A stretch of 64,000 bases of DNA from Bradyrhizobium guangdongense (lineage in GTDB: Bacteria; Pseudomonadota; Alphaproteobacteria; Rhizobiales; Xanthobacteraceae): contig NZ_CP030051.1 of the NCBI RefSeq assembly GCF_004114975.1, positions 1,984,001 through 2,048,000 on the forward strand, in the 5' to 3' direction. Made by a program: the position numbers and the translations under genes. Each line of letters opens with the position of its first letter. Position 1 is the stretch's first letter. Below are positions 26,085-34,715 of this stretch, in pieces. Below the pieces are notes generated by a model. The model saw only the letters and a list, made by a program, of their open reading frames with translations, did not search any database and had not been told where the DNA came from.

Positions 26085-27011
26085 ATGACGGTCCTCTACA
26101 AGGCCAACATGGTGCGCGGCGCCGAGTGGGCGCGCTTCTTTGCGGAGCGCGCGCCTGATGTGCCATTCCGGCTTTGGCCCGACATCGGCAATGCCACCGA
26201 CGTTCGTTATCTCGTGGCCTGGGTGCCGCCTGACGATATCGCGACGACCTTTCCCAACCTCGAACTCGTCTTCTCGGTCGGCGCCGGCGTCGACCAGTTC
26301 GACGCGACGAAACTGCCCCCGCACATTCCACTGGTGCGCATGCTGGAGCCCGGCATCGCCGAGACCATGGTCGAATACGTCACCCTTGCTGTGCTGGCCT
26401 TGCACCGTGACCTCCTGCACTTCATCAACCAGCAGAAGGAGCAGGTCTGGCGCGAGATCCGGATCACGCCGGCTAGGCGTCGGCGGGTCGGCGTGATGGG
26501 GCTCGGCCAGCTCGGCCAAGCCGTGCTCGAACGGCTCAAAGCGTTCGGCTTTCCACTGTCGGGGTGGAATCGCTCGCTACGCGAGATTGCGGGCGTGGCT
26601 TGCTACGCGGGCGCGGGCACCTTGCCGGAGTTTCTCGCACATGCCGATATCCTCGTCTGCCTGTTGCCCCTGACCGACGAGACCCGCGGCATCCTCAACG
26701 CCGATCTGTTCGCGCGCCTGCCGCGCGGCGCAGGGCTCGTCAATGTCGGGCGCGGTCCGCATCTCATTGAGGCCGACTTCCTCGCGGCGCTCGACAGCGG
26801 CGCGCTGTCGGGGGCCGTCCTCGATGTCACCGATCCCGAGCCGCTGCCGGCGGCCCATCCGTTCTGGAGCCATCCGCGCATCCTGCTGACGCCGCACAAT
26901 GCCAGCATGACCTCGCCGGATACGGCCGTCGATTTCGTGCTCGACGTCATCGCCCGCCACCGGCGGGGCGAAGCGCTGCCGGGATTGGTCGATCGCGGCC
27001 GTGGTTACTAG
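26085..27011 (+). CDS. D-2-hydroxyacid dehydrogenase (GhrA-like glyoxylate/hydroxypyruvate reductase)
   Basis: A 308-residue NAD(P)-dependent reductase. The dinucleotide site is VGVMGLGQLGQAVLERL. The catalytic Arg lies in VNVGRGPHLI, the Glu in DVTDPEPLP and the His in LTPHNASMT. It resembles the GhrA subgroup, which reduces glyoxylate, hydroxypyruvate and related 2-keto acids. It starts 8 bases after the oxidase stop and would be expected to reduce the keto acid that the oxidase makes. I chose the ATG at 26085 because the upstream in-frame region overlaps the oxidase gene. Confidence 0.9.
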   Translation: MTVLYKANMVRGAEWARFFAERAPDVPFRLWPDIGNATDVRYLVAWVPPDDIATTFPNLELVFSVGAGVDQFDATKLPPHIPLVRMLEPGIAETMVEYVTLAVLALHRDLLHFINQQKEQVWREIRITPARRRRVGVMGLGQLGQAVLERLKAFGFPLSGWNRSLREIAGVACYAGAGTLPEFLAHADILVCLLPLTDETRGILNADLFARLPRGAGLVNVGRGPHLIEADFLAALDSGALSGAVLDVTDPEPLPAAHPFWSHPRILLTPHNASMTSPDTAVDFVLDVIARHRRGEALPGLVDRGRGY

Positions 27012-27020
27012 GACATTCGC

Positions 27021-28889
27021 ATGAGCATGAGCGCAAGCGGAGCCGACCACGTGATCGCCGAAGCGCGGTCGTCCGTGCTGTCCGTCTCCGGCCTGACCAC
27101 CTCCTTCATGCTCGAGCGACGATGGATTCCCGTCGTCCGCAATGTCTCCTTCGACATCGCGCCGCGGGAAACCGTGGCGATCGTCGGGGAGTCCGGCTCG
27201 GGCAAGAGCGTCACCGCCCTGTCGATCATGCGGCTCATTCCCAGGGAGATCGGCCGCGTCGAGGGGCGCGTCATGCTCGCCGGCCGTGATCTGCTGGCGC
27301 TGCCCGAACCGAGTATGAAGGACATCCGCGGCAACGATGTCGCGATGATCTTCCAGGAGCCGATGACGAGCCTCAATCCCGTGCTCACCATCGGTTTCCA
27401 GATCGCCGAAGCATTGATCCAGCATCGCGGCCTGTCGCGTGCGGCGGCGGAGGCCGAGACCATCCGTCTGCTCGATCGGGTCCGCATCCCCGCGGCGAAG
27501 TCACGCTTCCACGAGCATCCGCATCGCTTCTCCGGCGGCATGCGCCAGCGCGTGATGATTGCGATGGCGCTGGCCTGCAAGCCAAAACTCCTGATCGCGG
27601 ACGAGCCGACCACCGCGCTCGACGTCACCATCCAGGCTCAGATCCTGGAGCTCCTCAAGGAGCTTCAGCAGGAGGAGGGGATGGCGATCCTCTTCATCAC
27701 CCACGACATGGGCGTGGTCGCCGAGATCGCCGACCGCACCGTCGTCATGTATGGCGGCCAGGCGGTGGAAACGGATGCAACCGCGCGCATCTTCGCCGCG
27801 CCCTCGCATCCCTACACCCGCGCACTGCTGTCCGCCGTGCCGCGGCTCGGCTCCATGGAGGGACGCGCGCGACCGATGCGTTTCCCGATCGTCGACAAGG
27901 TGACGGGCACCTCGGACGAGCCGGCGGAGACGCCCGATACGGTCTCGACCGCCGAGCGGCCGCTGCTGGAGGTGTCAAATCTCACCACGCGCTTTCCGAT
28001 CCGCTCGGGCCTGTTCGGCAAGGTCTCGGGCCGCGTCCATGCGGTCGAGAACGTCTCCTTCACCTTGCGCGCCGGCGAGACCCTGGCGCTGGTCGGCGAG
28101 TCCGGCTGCGGCAAGTCGACCACCGGCCGCTCGATCCTCAAGCTGACCGAGCCGGATAGCGGCACCGTTCTGATCGACGGCCAGGACGTGCTCGCCATGA
28201 ACGGCCGCGCCTTGCGCGACTTCCGCAAGCATATGCAGATCGTGTTTCAGGATCCTTTCGCGAGCCTCAATCCGCGCATGTCGGTGGGCACCGCGATCGC
28301 CGCGCCCTTGCTTGCCAACGGGCTCGCCACTGCGTCCCAAGCGCGCGACAAAGTCGCCAATCTGCTGGTGCGCGTCGGCCTCGCCGCCGACATGGCGGCG
28401 CGCTTCCCGCACGAATTCTCCGGCGGCCAGCGTCAGCGCATCTGCATCGCGCGCGCGCTCGCGCTCGGACCAAAACTGATCGTCGCCGACGAGGCCGTCT
28501 CCGCGCTCGACGTCTCGGTGAAGGCGCAGGTCGTCAACCTGATGCTCGATCTCCAGGCCAGCATGGGCCTCGCCTATCTCTTCATTTCCCACGACATCGC
28601 GGTGGTCGAGCGGATGAGCCATCGCGTCGCCGTGATGTATCTTGGCGAGATCGTCGAGATCGGCCCGCGCGCGGCCTTGTTCGGCAATCCCCAGCACCCC
28701 TATACGAAGAAGCTGATGGAAGCCGTGCCGGTGCCCGATCCTGCACGCCGCGGCACCAGGCGCAAAGCGGCGAACGACGAGATCAGGAGCCCGGTGCGCG
28801 CGACGGATTACCAGCCGCCGGTGCGGCAATATCGCGAGGTCTCGCCCGGCCATGTCGTGCAGGTCTGGGGCGAGGAGTGGTCGGCCTGA
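27021..28889 (+). CDS. Peptide-type ABC transporter ATPase, DppD-DppF fusion
   Basis: A 622-residue protein with two complete ATPase domains. The first (about 10-270) has Walker A GESGSGKS, signature SGGMRQR and Walker B LLIADEPTT; the second (about 315-580) has GESGCGKS, SGGQRQR and LIVADEAVSALD. Each ends with the oligopeptide-type C-terminal extension (HPYTRALLSAVPRLG; HPYTKKLMEAVPVPDP). One polypeptide thus supplies both ATPases of the importer. It is the last gene of the operon, 10 bases after the reductase and 7 bases from the convergent depolymerase gene. Confidence 0.94.
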   Translation: MSMSASGADHVIAEARSSVLSVSGLTTSFMLERRWIPVVRNVSFDIAPRETVAIVGESGSGKSVTALSIMRLIPREIGRVEGRVMLAGRDLLALPEPSMKDIRGNDVAMIFQEPMTSLNPVLTIGFQIAEALIQHRGLSRAAAEAETIRLLDRVRIPAAKSRFHEHPHRFSGGMRQRVMIAMALACKPKLLIADEPTTALDVTIQAQILELLKELQQEEGMAILFITHDMGVVAEIADRTVVMYGGQAVETDATARIFAAPSHPYTRALLSAVPRLGSMEGRARPMRFPIVDKVTGTSDEPAETPDTVSTAERPLLEVSNLTTRFPIRSGLFGKVSGRVHAVENVSFTLRAGETLALVGESGCGKSTTGRSILKLTEPDSGTVLIDGQDVLAMNGRALRDFRKHMQIVFQDPFASLNPRMSVGTAIAAPLLANGLATASQARDKVANLLVRVGLAADMAARFPHEFSGGQRQRICIARALALGPKLIVADEAVSALDVSVKAQVVNLMLDLQASMGLAYLFISHDIAVVERMSHRVAVMYLGEIVEIGPRAALFGNPQHPYTKKLMEAVPVPDPARRGTRRKAANDEIRSPVRATDYQPPVRQYREVSPGHVVQVWGEEWSA

Positions 28890-28896
28890 GGAGCCG

Positions 28897-30120
28897 TCAT
28901 GAATTCACGTGCACGAAATCCCGCAGCAGCGGATAGATCTCGTTGTTCCAGCGTTTGCCGGAGAATACGCCGTAATGGCCGACGCCGGCCTGCATGTGAT
29001 GGACGCGACGATAGGCGCGCACGCTGGTGCAGAGGTCTTGCGCCGCCAGCGTCTGGCCGATCGAGCAGATGTCGTCCTTCTCGCCCTCGACCGTCATCAG
29101 GCCCATGCGGCTGACGGCCCTGGTGTCGACCGGGCGGCCGCGATGCATCAGCTTGCCCTGCGGGAGCAGGTGCTCCTGGAAAACATCGCGCACGGTCTCG
29201 ATGTAGAACTCGGCCGGCAGGTCCATCACCGCAAAATACTCGTCGTAGAAGGTCTTGATCGTCGCCGCCTTGTCCGTCTCGCCCTTGGCGATGTGGTTGG
29301 CGAGATCCATGTGCTGCTTGATGTGGCGCTCGAGATTCATCGAGACGAAGGCGGTGAGCTGCACGAAGCCGGGATAGACCTTCCGGAATGCGCCGCGGCA
29401 CTGCACCGGCACGTAGTTGATCAGGTTGCGCTCGAACCATTCGATCGGCTTGCTCTTGGCAAACTCGTTGACCTTGGTCGGCTGGATCCGCGTGTCGATG
29501 GGACCTGCCATCAGCGTCAGCGTCGCCGGGCGAGAGGGATGATTGCCCTCGCACATGATCGCCGCGGCCGCGAGCGCAGAGACGGACGGCTGGCAGATCG
29601 CCACCATATGCGGGCGCGGTCCGAGCTGGCCGAGGAAGTCGATCAGGTGTTCAGTGTAATCGTCGAGCCCGAAGCGGCCTTCGCTGCGCGGAATGTCGCG
29701 CGGATTGTGCCAGTCGGTGATGTAGACGTCGTGATCCTGCAGCAGCGTCTTGACGGTGCCGCGCAACAGCGTGGCAAAATGGCCCGACATCGGCGCCACC
29801 AGCAGCATGCGCGGCTGCTCGCTCACGCCGTGTTTCCTGAAGTGCAGCAGCGAGCCGAAGGGCGTTGCGTAGGCGATCTCCTCGGTGACGCCGACCTCGC
29901 GATTTCCGACCATCACGCTGTCGATGCCGTAGGCCGGGCGGTCATAGGTCAGGGTGGAGCGCGAGATCAGCTCCAGCGCCGCCGACAGCCGGCCGACGAC
30001 CTGGTCCGACATCCCCTGCGGCATCAGGTTGAGGAATTTCAGGGCGGACGAGGCGCCGGCCCGCAATGGCGCGGTCAGGTCCATCTGGTTCTGAAAAGCC
30101 TGATAATACATCGACATCAT
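28897..30120 (-). CDS. phaZ: Intracellular poly(3-hydroxybutyrate) depolymerase
   Basis: A 407-residue cytoplasmic enzyme that mobilises polyhydroxyalkanoate granules by hydrolysis or thiolysis. It has no signal peptide, which fits the intracellular class. The lipase-box region reads AICQPSVSAL, with Cys where serine hydrolases have Ser, as in the i-PHB depolymerases. The late segments VEGEKDDICSIGQT and AGVGHYGVFSGKRW supply the Asp and His of the triad. The start may be 30120, 30117 or 30111. It is divergent from the glutathione transferase gene. Confidence 0.92.
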   Translation of the reverse strand: MMSMYYQAFQNQMDLTAPLRAGASSALKFLNLMPQGMSDQVVGRLSAALELISRSTLTYDRPAYGIDSVMVGNREVGVTEEIAYATPFGSLLHFRKHGVSEQPRMLLVAPMSGHFATLLRGTVKTLLQDHDVYITDWHNPRDIPRSEGRFGLDDYTEHLIDFLGQLGPRPHMVAICQPSVSALAAAAIMCEGNHPSRPATLTLMAGPIDTRIQPTKVNEFAKSKPIEWFERNLINYVPVQCRGAFRKVYPGFVQLTAFVSMNLERHIKQHMDLANHIAKGETDKAATIKTFYDEYFAVMDLPAEFYIETVRDVFQEHLLPQGKLMHRGRPVDTRAVSRMGLMTVEGEKDDICSIGQTLAAQDLCTSVRAYRRVHHMQAGVGHYGVFSGKRWNNEIYPLLRDFVHVNS

Positions 30121-30189
30121 ACGGAAGCGCCCACCTGTCCGCTGCCGTCATGCAATATCGGAGCCAGACGGGGACGGACGTCCTCAAAT

Positions 30190-30205
30190 TGGCACGTCGC
30201 TTGCT
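30190..30205 (+). promoter_or_regulatory. Sigma-54 (RpoN) promoter, -24/-12
   Basis: TTGGCACGTCGCTTGCT (from 30189) matches the full consensus YTGGCACG-N4-TTGCW, with GG at 30191-30192 and GC at 30203-30204 and exactly ten bases between. It lies in the intergenic space, with a predicted start near 30216 and the glutathione transferase ATG at 30241. Confidence 0.65.
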
Positions 30206-30240
30206 GCTCGTTGGGCCGGAAAACGTGAGGGAAGGGCCCT

Positions 30241-30897
30241 ATGGCGAAGGCGACACTGACCATCAGCAGCAAGAACTACTCGTCCTGGTCGCTGCGTGGC
30301 TGGCTGCTGACGAAATTTTCCGGGCTCGAGTTCGAGGAGATCGTCACAGCGCCGGACGACGCGTCGGCGCGCGCCGAAATCCTGCTGCTGTCGTCCTCGA
30401 TCCTGGTGCCCTGCCTGCGGCACGACGGCGCCACCGTCTGGGATACGCTCGCCATCGCCGAATATCTCAACGAGGTGATGCCGGACGCCGGCCTGTTGCC
30501 TGATGACCGCGTCCAGCGCGCGCATTGCCGGTCGATCTGCGGCGAAATCCATTCCGGCTTCACCACGTTGCGCGCCTCTCTGCCGGTCAACCTGAAGAGC
30601 CATTTCCCCGGCTTCAAGATCTGGTCGCGCGCGCAGGCCGATATCGAGCGGGTCTGGTTCATCTGGCGCGACTGCCTGGAGAAGTCAGGCGGACCGTTCC
30701 TGTTCGGCGACAAGCGCACCATGGCGGATGCGATGTACGCCCCCGTGGTGACGCGCTTCGTCACCTACGACGTCAAGCTCGAGCCCCGGTTGAAGGCCTA
30801 TGCCGACACCATCATGGCCATGAGCGAGATGAAAGAATGGATCGCGGCCGCGAGGGAAGAGCCGGCTGAGATCGAGGAGCTCGAGGTCGAATATTAG
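30241..30897 (+). CDS. Glutathione S-transferase family protein
   Basis: A 218-residue protein with an N-terminal thioredoxin-like domain (ATLTISSKNYSSWSLRGWLLTKFSG; the SSWSLR segment places the likely catalytic Ser) and a C-terminal all-helical domain (LFGDKRTMADAMYAPVVTRF). The motif HDGATVWDTLAIAEYL fits the gamma-glutamyl-binding region. The function is probably conjugation or reduction of electrophiles; the substrate is unknown. A perfect sigma-54 promoter lies 35-50 bases upstream, which is unusual for this family and suggests control by nitrogen status or a specific enhancer-binding protein. Confidence 0.88.
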   Translation: MAKATLTISSKNYSSWSLRGWLLTKFSGLEFEEIVTAPDDASARAEILLLSSSILVPCLRHDGATVWDTLAIAEYLNEVMPDAGLLPDDRVQRAHCRSICGEIHSGFTTLRASLPVNLKSHFPGFKIWSRAQADIERVWFIWRDCLEKSGGPFLFGDKRTMADAMYAPVVTRFVTYDVKLEPRLKAYADTIMAMSEMKEWIAAAREEPAEIEELEVEY

Positions 30898-30920
30898 GCA
30901 GGCTCAGCGAGGCCCTGCCT
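30896..30920 (+). terminator. Hairpin at the end of the GST gene
   Basis: AGGCAGG (30896-30902) pairs with CCTGCCT (30914-30920), overlapping the last base of the stop codon region and followed by a short GTTTCC. The U tract is weak, so termination efficiency is uncertain. Confidence 0.4.
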
Positions 30921-31179
30921 GTTTCCGGGGCGAGCACGGCGAACGTTCGCGCCGGCCTCTATGTCTTTGCCAGCATTAACTTTTGGCGGTGGTCTGCGGC
31001 CTTGGGCAGCAATCGCGTTGCGCAGATCTTGTGCGTGCCCGTGGAGCCTTGCCGAGATCTAGCCGTGAACAACTGCGTACAGGCTTATCAGGCTGATTCG
31101 GACGTGATTCGTTCGGGCCGCGTTCCGTTCGTTAAGTTGGAAGCGCGGCCCCGTTGCATTTTGAGACAGAAGGGCGCCG

Positions 31180-31404
31180 TCAAGCAGCGCCGGAGTGCTT
31201 CACCCGGGGCATGCGCCAGCCGATGACGGTGGCTTCCACCGCGATGCCGGCCTCGTGGTTCTGCCAGCGTCCCTCGACGTAGCGGCAGGCGAACGGCAGC
31301 TGATACGTGCCGCTGTGGTCCTCGCACAAAACCTCGACCGGCAGGCCGGGTGGTGGTTCGCCGGCACCATCGAATTCCGCAAGACGTCTGTCGCGCGTTG
31401 CCAT
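31180..31404 (-). CDS. Small conserved hypothetical protein
   Basis: A 74-residue soluble protein with no signal peptide or TM segment. I do not recognise a family. It has several His and Cys residues (VLCEDHSGTYQLPFACRY) and the segment HEAGIAVEATVIGWR, which looks like a compact beta fold. The start ATG at 31404 has an AGGGGAG ribosome-binding site about eight bases before it, which supports a real gene. It is monocistronic. The 282 bases downstream, to the GST gene, hold no other gene, only a motif shared with 41474-41518. Confidence 0.6.
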   Translation of the reverse strand: MATRDRRLAEFDGAGEPPPGLPVEVLCEDHSGTYQLPFACRYVEGRWQNHEAGIAVEATVIGWRMPRVKHSGAA

Positions 31405-31590
31405 TCCAAAAAACTCCCCTAATCAAAGCCGCGGAAAGAGCGCCCAGTTCTTCCGCGCGCGGTTTACTGCTCCCCCGTCCAAAGGGAACACGCCAAGCTC
31501 AACGCGAGAATGCGGTACGAGTGTGGTAGCCTTACGCGGCTGTGCGCAATCGGCGCACATTGCCGTGATCAATTTGCTGAGGAACCTTTC

Positions 31591-31941
31591 ATGCCGCGCC
31601 GGATCGCTGCCGCTTGTTTCGTCATGTTACCGCTCGTCGCGCATACGCCGGTCGCGGCGCAGGACGTTCCCGGCATCGAGATCTGCACGGTCGAGAAGAC
31701 GATGGAGCGGCGCACCAGCTGCCTGCAGAGCAATGTCGATTTCCTGCAGAAGACCATCACCAAGCTCAATCTCGATCACCAGCAGAAGATCGACGCCGCG
31801 ACCCGCCAGATCGATACGCTGAAGGTGACGCTCGCAGGCCTGCAGAAGACCATCGGCGATCTGCAGGCGGCGCAGGCGAAGCAGGCGGACGAACTGAAGA
31901 AGAAACAGGATGTGCCCCGGCCGAAGGATGCGGCGAAGTAG
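31591..31941 (+). CDS. Exported coiled-coil protein of unknown function
   Basis: A 116-residue protein. It has a signal peptide (RRIAAACFVMLPLVAHTPVAAQ), then two Cys residues (EICTVEKTMERRTSCLQ) and a predicted coiled coil with heptad-like Leu/Ile spacing over residues about 45-105, and a Lys-rich tail. It is probably a small periplasmic protein that oligomerises. I chose the ATG at 31591 because GAGGAA lies just upstream and because it places the signal peptide at the N-terminus. Confidence 0.65.
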   Translation: MPRRIAAACFVMLPLVAHTPVAAQDVPGIEICTVEKTMERRTSCLQSNVDFLQKTITKLNLDHQQKIDAATRQIDTLKVTLAGLQKTIGDLQAAQAKQADELKKKQDVPRPKDAAK

Positions 31942-31951
31942 CAGCAGCGCC

Positions 31952-31991
31952 GTAGGGTGGGCACGGCGCTTGCGCGCCTTTGCCCACCCTC
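31952..31991. repeat. GTAGGGTGGGCA inverted repeat (family D)
   Basis: GTAGGGTGGGCACGGCGC is paired with GCGCCTTTGCCCACCC, a short palindromic element just after the coiled-coil gene. Related elements are at 36371-36402, 60429-60535 and 62708-62780. It can form a hairpin and may act as a terminator. Confidence 0.65.
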
Positions 31992-32085
31992 CGATTTTGG
32001 CATTCGGGCCCGAGAGCAATCCTGATCAAGCGCGGCGCGCGATGACGGCGCATCATCCCCCCGCTTCGAACGAGAGCCGTGACCC

Positions 32086-32919
32086 ATGAACCCAGCCCAG
32101 CGCGCGCTCTGGTACATCGAGAGCCATCTGGCCGAGCCGATGACGCTCGACGAGATCGCCGCGATGTCAGGCGTGTCGCGGTTCCACATCGTGCGCGCGT
32201 TTGCCGCGGCCACCGGTTATCCGGTGATGCGTTACGCGCGCGCTCGGCGGCTGACGGAAGCGGCGCGCAGTCTTGCGAAAGGCGCACCGGACATCCTCAG
32301 CATCGCGCTGGAGGCGGATTACGGCTCGCACGAGGCATTCACCCGCGCGTTCCGCGACCAGTTCGGCACCACGCCCGAAGCGGTCAGGGCCGCGAAATGC
32401 ACCGGTCATCTCAAGCTGCAGGAGCCGATCCTCATGGACTCCACCATGTCAGACAATCTCAAAGCCCCGCGTTTCGAAACGGCCAAGGCTTTCCTCGTTG
32501 CCGGTCCCGCCGAGCGCATCTCCTGCGACAACGGTGCGGCCATTCCCGGCCTGTGGCAGCGCTTCCACCAGGAGGTCGCCGATATCCCCGCGCGCATCGG
32601 CAAGCTCGCCTACGGCGTCTGTTGCAATGGCGACGATGCCGGAAATCTAGATTACATCGCGGGCGTCGAGGTCGCCGATTTCTCCGGCCTGCCGCGCCGC
32701 TTCGGCCGTATCCGCATTCCCGAGCAGCGCTATGCGGTCTTCACCCATTCGGAGCATATCTCCTCGATCCGCCGCACGGTCAGCGCAATCTGGAATCAGT
32801 GGTTGCCGGCCTCCGGCCTGAACGCCGCGGACGCGCCGAACTTCGAGCGCTACGACGAGACGTTCGATCCTGTGACCGGCAATGGCGGGCTTGAAATCTG
32901 GTTGCCGGTGCGAGAGTAA
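32086..32919 (+). CDS. AraC-family regulator with GyrI-like effector domain
   Basis: A 277-residue regulator with the reverse of the usual domain order. Residues 1-105 hold the AraC double helix-turn-helix (MTLDEIAAMSGVSRFHIVRAFAAATG; ILSIALEADYGSHEAFTRAF, GTTPEAVR), and residues about 120-277 hold a GyrI/BmrR-type effector-binding domain (FETAKAFLVAGPAERI ... GLEIWLPVRE). This plan is seen in Rob/SoxS-related activators that bind small hydrophobic molecules. No divergent gene identifies its target. Confidence 0.87.
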   Translation: MNPAQRALWYIESHLAEPMTLDEIAAMSGVSRFHIVRAFAAATGYPVMRYARARRLTEAARSLAKGAPDILSIALEADYGSHEAFTRAFRDQFGTTPEAVRAAKCTGHLKLQEPILMDSTMSDNLKAPRFETAKAFLVAGPAERISCDNGAAIPGLWQRFHQEVADIPARIGKLAYGVCCNGDDAGNLDYIAGVEVADFSGLPRRFGRIRIPEQRYAVFTHSEHISSIRRTVSAIWNQWLPASGLNAADAPNFERYDETFDPVTGNGGLEIWLPVRE

Positions 32920-33055
32920 CGCGCAACGCTGGCATACCGTCCCGCTTGCTTGGCAAGCGGAAGCGACTTTGTCATAACCGCTGGCAAACCTTGCCAGCGG
33001 GGCCCGTGCCGGACATCCCGCGTAAGCCATAACAAGCAAGCCGGGAGGGCCCCAA

Positions 33056-33994
33056 ATGTCCACTGCCACGCCCAACGTCCGCGTTCTCGCGACCGACCTC
33101 GAATTTCCCGAAGGGCCGGTCGTGATGCCCGATGGCTCGGTGGTGTTGGTGGAAATCCGGGGACAGCGCCTGACCCGCGTTTATCCCGACGGTCGCAAGG
33201 AGATCGTCGCGAAGGTGCCGGGCGGACCCAACGGCGCCGCGCTCGGACCTGACGGCAAGATCTACATCTGCAACAACGGCGGTTTCTCCTGGATCCCGAC
33301 CCGCAACATGATCATGCCGGGCCCGCAGCCGGAGGATTATCTCGGCGGCTCGATCCAGCGCGTCGATCTGCAAACGGGCAAGGTCGAGACCATCGTCACC
33401 AGATGCGGCGAGCACGACCTGCGCGGGCCGAATGATCTCGTGTTCGACAAGCAAGGCGGCCTGTGGTTCTCCGATCTCGGCAAGCGCCGGGCGCGCGAGA
33501 TGGATGTCGGCGGCATATACTATCTCAAGCCCGGCATGACCGAGATCGTCGAGGTCGTGCACGGCATATTGCCGGCCAACGGCATTGGCCTCTCGCCGGA
33601 CGAGAACATCGTCTACATCGCGGAGACGCCGACCGGCCGGCTCTGGGCCTATGAGCTCTCCGCGCCCGGCACGCTGAAGCCGCGCGACGTGATCTATCGC
33701 GGCGAACGCGGCAAGCCGATCTGCGGCCTCGGCGGTTACCAGATGTTCGACTCGCTCGCGGTCGAGGCGAACGGCAATGTCTGCGTCGCCACGCTGGTCT
33801 CAGGCTGCATCTCGGTGATCGCACCCGACGGCACCCTGGTCGAGCAGGTCCCGACCGGCGATCGCGTCACCACCAACATCGCCTTCGGCGGCCCCGAGCT
33901 GAAGACTGCTTATATCACGCTCTCGGGCAAGGGCGAGCTCGTCGCCATGGATTGGCCGCGCAGTGGTTTACCTCTCAATTTCCTAAACAAGTAA
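33056..33994 (+). CDS. SMP-30/gluconolactonase-family protein
   Basis: A 312-residue six-bladed beta-propeller. Family landmarks are the N-terminal Glu in EFPEGPVVMPDGSVV, the metal-ligand region RGPNDLVFDKQGGLWFSD and the conserved PANGIGLSPDENIVYIAET. It probably hydrolyses a sugar or other lactone using one divalent metal. The start ATG at 33056 is preceded by GGGAGG. No sugar-catabolic genes are adjacent, so the substrate is unknown. A family A repeat follows the stop. Confidence 0.88.
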   Translation: MSTATPNVRVLATDLEFPEGPVVMPDGSVVLVEIRGQRLTRVYPDGRKEIVAKVPGGPNGAALGPDGKIYICNNGGFSWIPTRNMIMPGPQPEDYLGGSIQRVDLQTGKVETIVTRCGEHDLRGPNDLVFDKQGGLWFSDLGKRRAREMDVGGIYYLKPGMTEIVEVVHGILPANGIGLSPDENIVYIAETPTGRLWAYELSAPGTLKPRDVIYRGERGKPICGLGGYQMFDSLAVEANGNVCVATLVSGCISVIAPDGTLVEQVPTGDRVTTNIAFGGPELKTAYITLSGKGELVAMDWPRSGLPLNFLNK

Positions 33995-34008
33995 ACGGTG
34001 CTAGTGAC

Positions 34009-34092
34009 CGTCGTTGCGAGCGGAGCTAAGCAATCCAGGAATGCCTCTGCGGAGTTAGTCTGGATTGCTTCGCTTCGCTCGCCATGACAACG
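34009..34092. repeat. Dispersed inverted repeat, family A, short form
   Basis: CGTCGTTGCGAGCGGAGC begins the element, with inner arms AATCCAGGAATGC and CTGGATTGCTTCGC and an end reading CGCTCGCCATGACAACGG. The AAAATTGC part of the full-length copies is missing. Confidence 0.8.
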
Positions 34093-34105
34093 GAGAGAGA
34101 CTTCA

Positions 34106-34699
34106 ATGCCCTGGCCTGATCCCATCACCCTGCGCGGACAGCACGCTCGTCTCGAGCCGCTGTCGAAAGAGCATCTTCCGGGCCTGACGGAGGCGGTGAA
34201 GGACGGCGAGCTGTCAAAGCTCTGGTACACGGCAATCCCGCTGCCGGAGAACATGGGCAAGGAGATCGACCGCCGCCTGGGCCTGCAGGCCGCAGGCTCC
34301 ATGCTGCCGTTCACGGTCTTCGACGCTGGCGGCAACATCGTCGGCATGACGACTTATATGAACATCGACGCCAACAACCGCCGCGTCGAGATCGGCTCGA
34401 CCTGGTACGGCAAGAGCGCGCAGCGCGGCCCGCTCAACACCCAGTGCAAGCTGCTTTTGCTTCGGCACGCCTTCGAGACGCTGAATTGCATCGCGGTGGA
34501 ATTCCGCACGCATTTTTTCAACCATCAGAGCCGCCGCGCCATCGAGCGCCTGGGCGCCAAGCAGGACGGCATCCTGCGCAGTCACCAGGTCGCGCCGAAC
34601 GGCACCCTGCGCGACACCGTCGTATACAGCATCACCGCGGCTGAATGGCCGACAGTGAAGGCGCATCTGGAATATCAACTCAACGACAAGCCGCGCTAG
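34106..34699 (+). CDS. GNAT-family N-acetyltransferase (RimJ/RimL type)
   Basis: A 197-residue protein with the GNAT fold in the arrangement of the RimJ/RimL group: LRGQHARLEPLSKEHL at the start, the central strand GGNIVGMTTYMNID, RRVEIGSTWYG, and the C-terminal NCIAVEFRTHFFNHQSRRAIERLGAKQDG. It probably acetylates an amino group on a protein or small molecule. The start has a GAGAGAG site. It lies 16 bases before the GMC oxidoreductase and may be co-transcribed with it. Confidence 0.87.
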   Translation: MPWPDPITLRGQHARLEPLSKEHLPGLTEAVKDGELSKLWYTAIPLPENMGKEIDRRLGLQAAGSMLPFTVFDAGGNIVGMTTYMNIDANNRRVEIGSTWYGKSAQRGPLNTQCKLLLLRHAFETLNCIAVEFRTHFFNHQSRRAIERLGAKQDGILRSHQVAPNGTLRDTVVYSITAAEWPTVKAHLEYQLNDKPR

Positions 34700-34715
34700 G
34701 GGCGGCCGAGGCACC

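Noticed and set aside
32981..33000. TGGCAAACCTTGCC as a sigma-54 promoter before the SMP-30 gene
   Set aside because: The GG-GC spacing is eight rather than ten bases, and the sequence is a simple palindrome.
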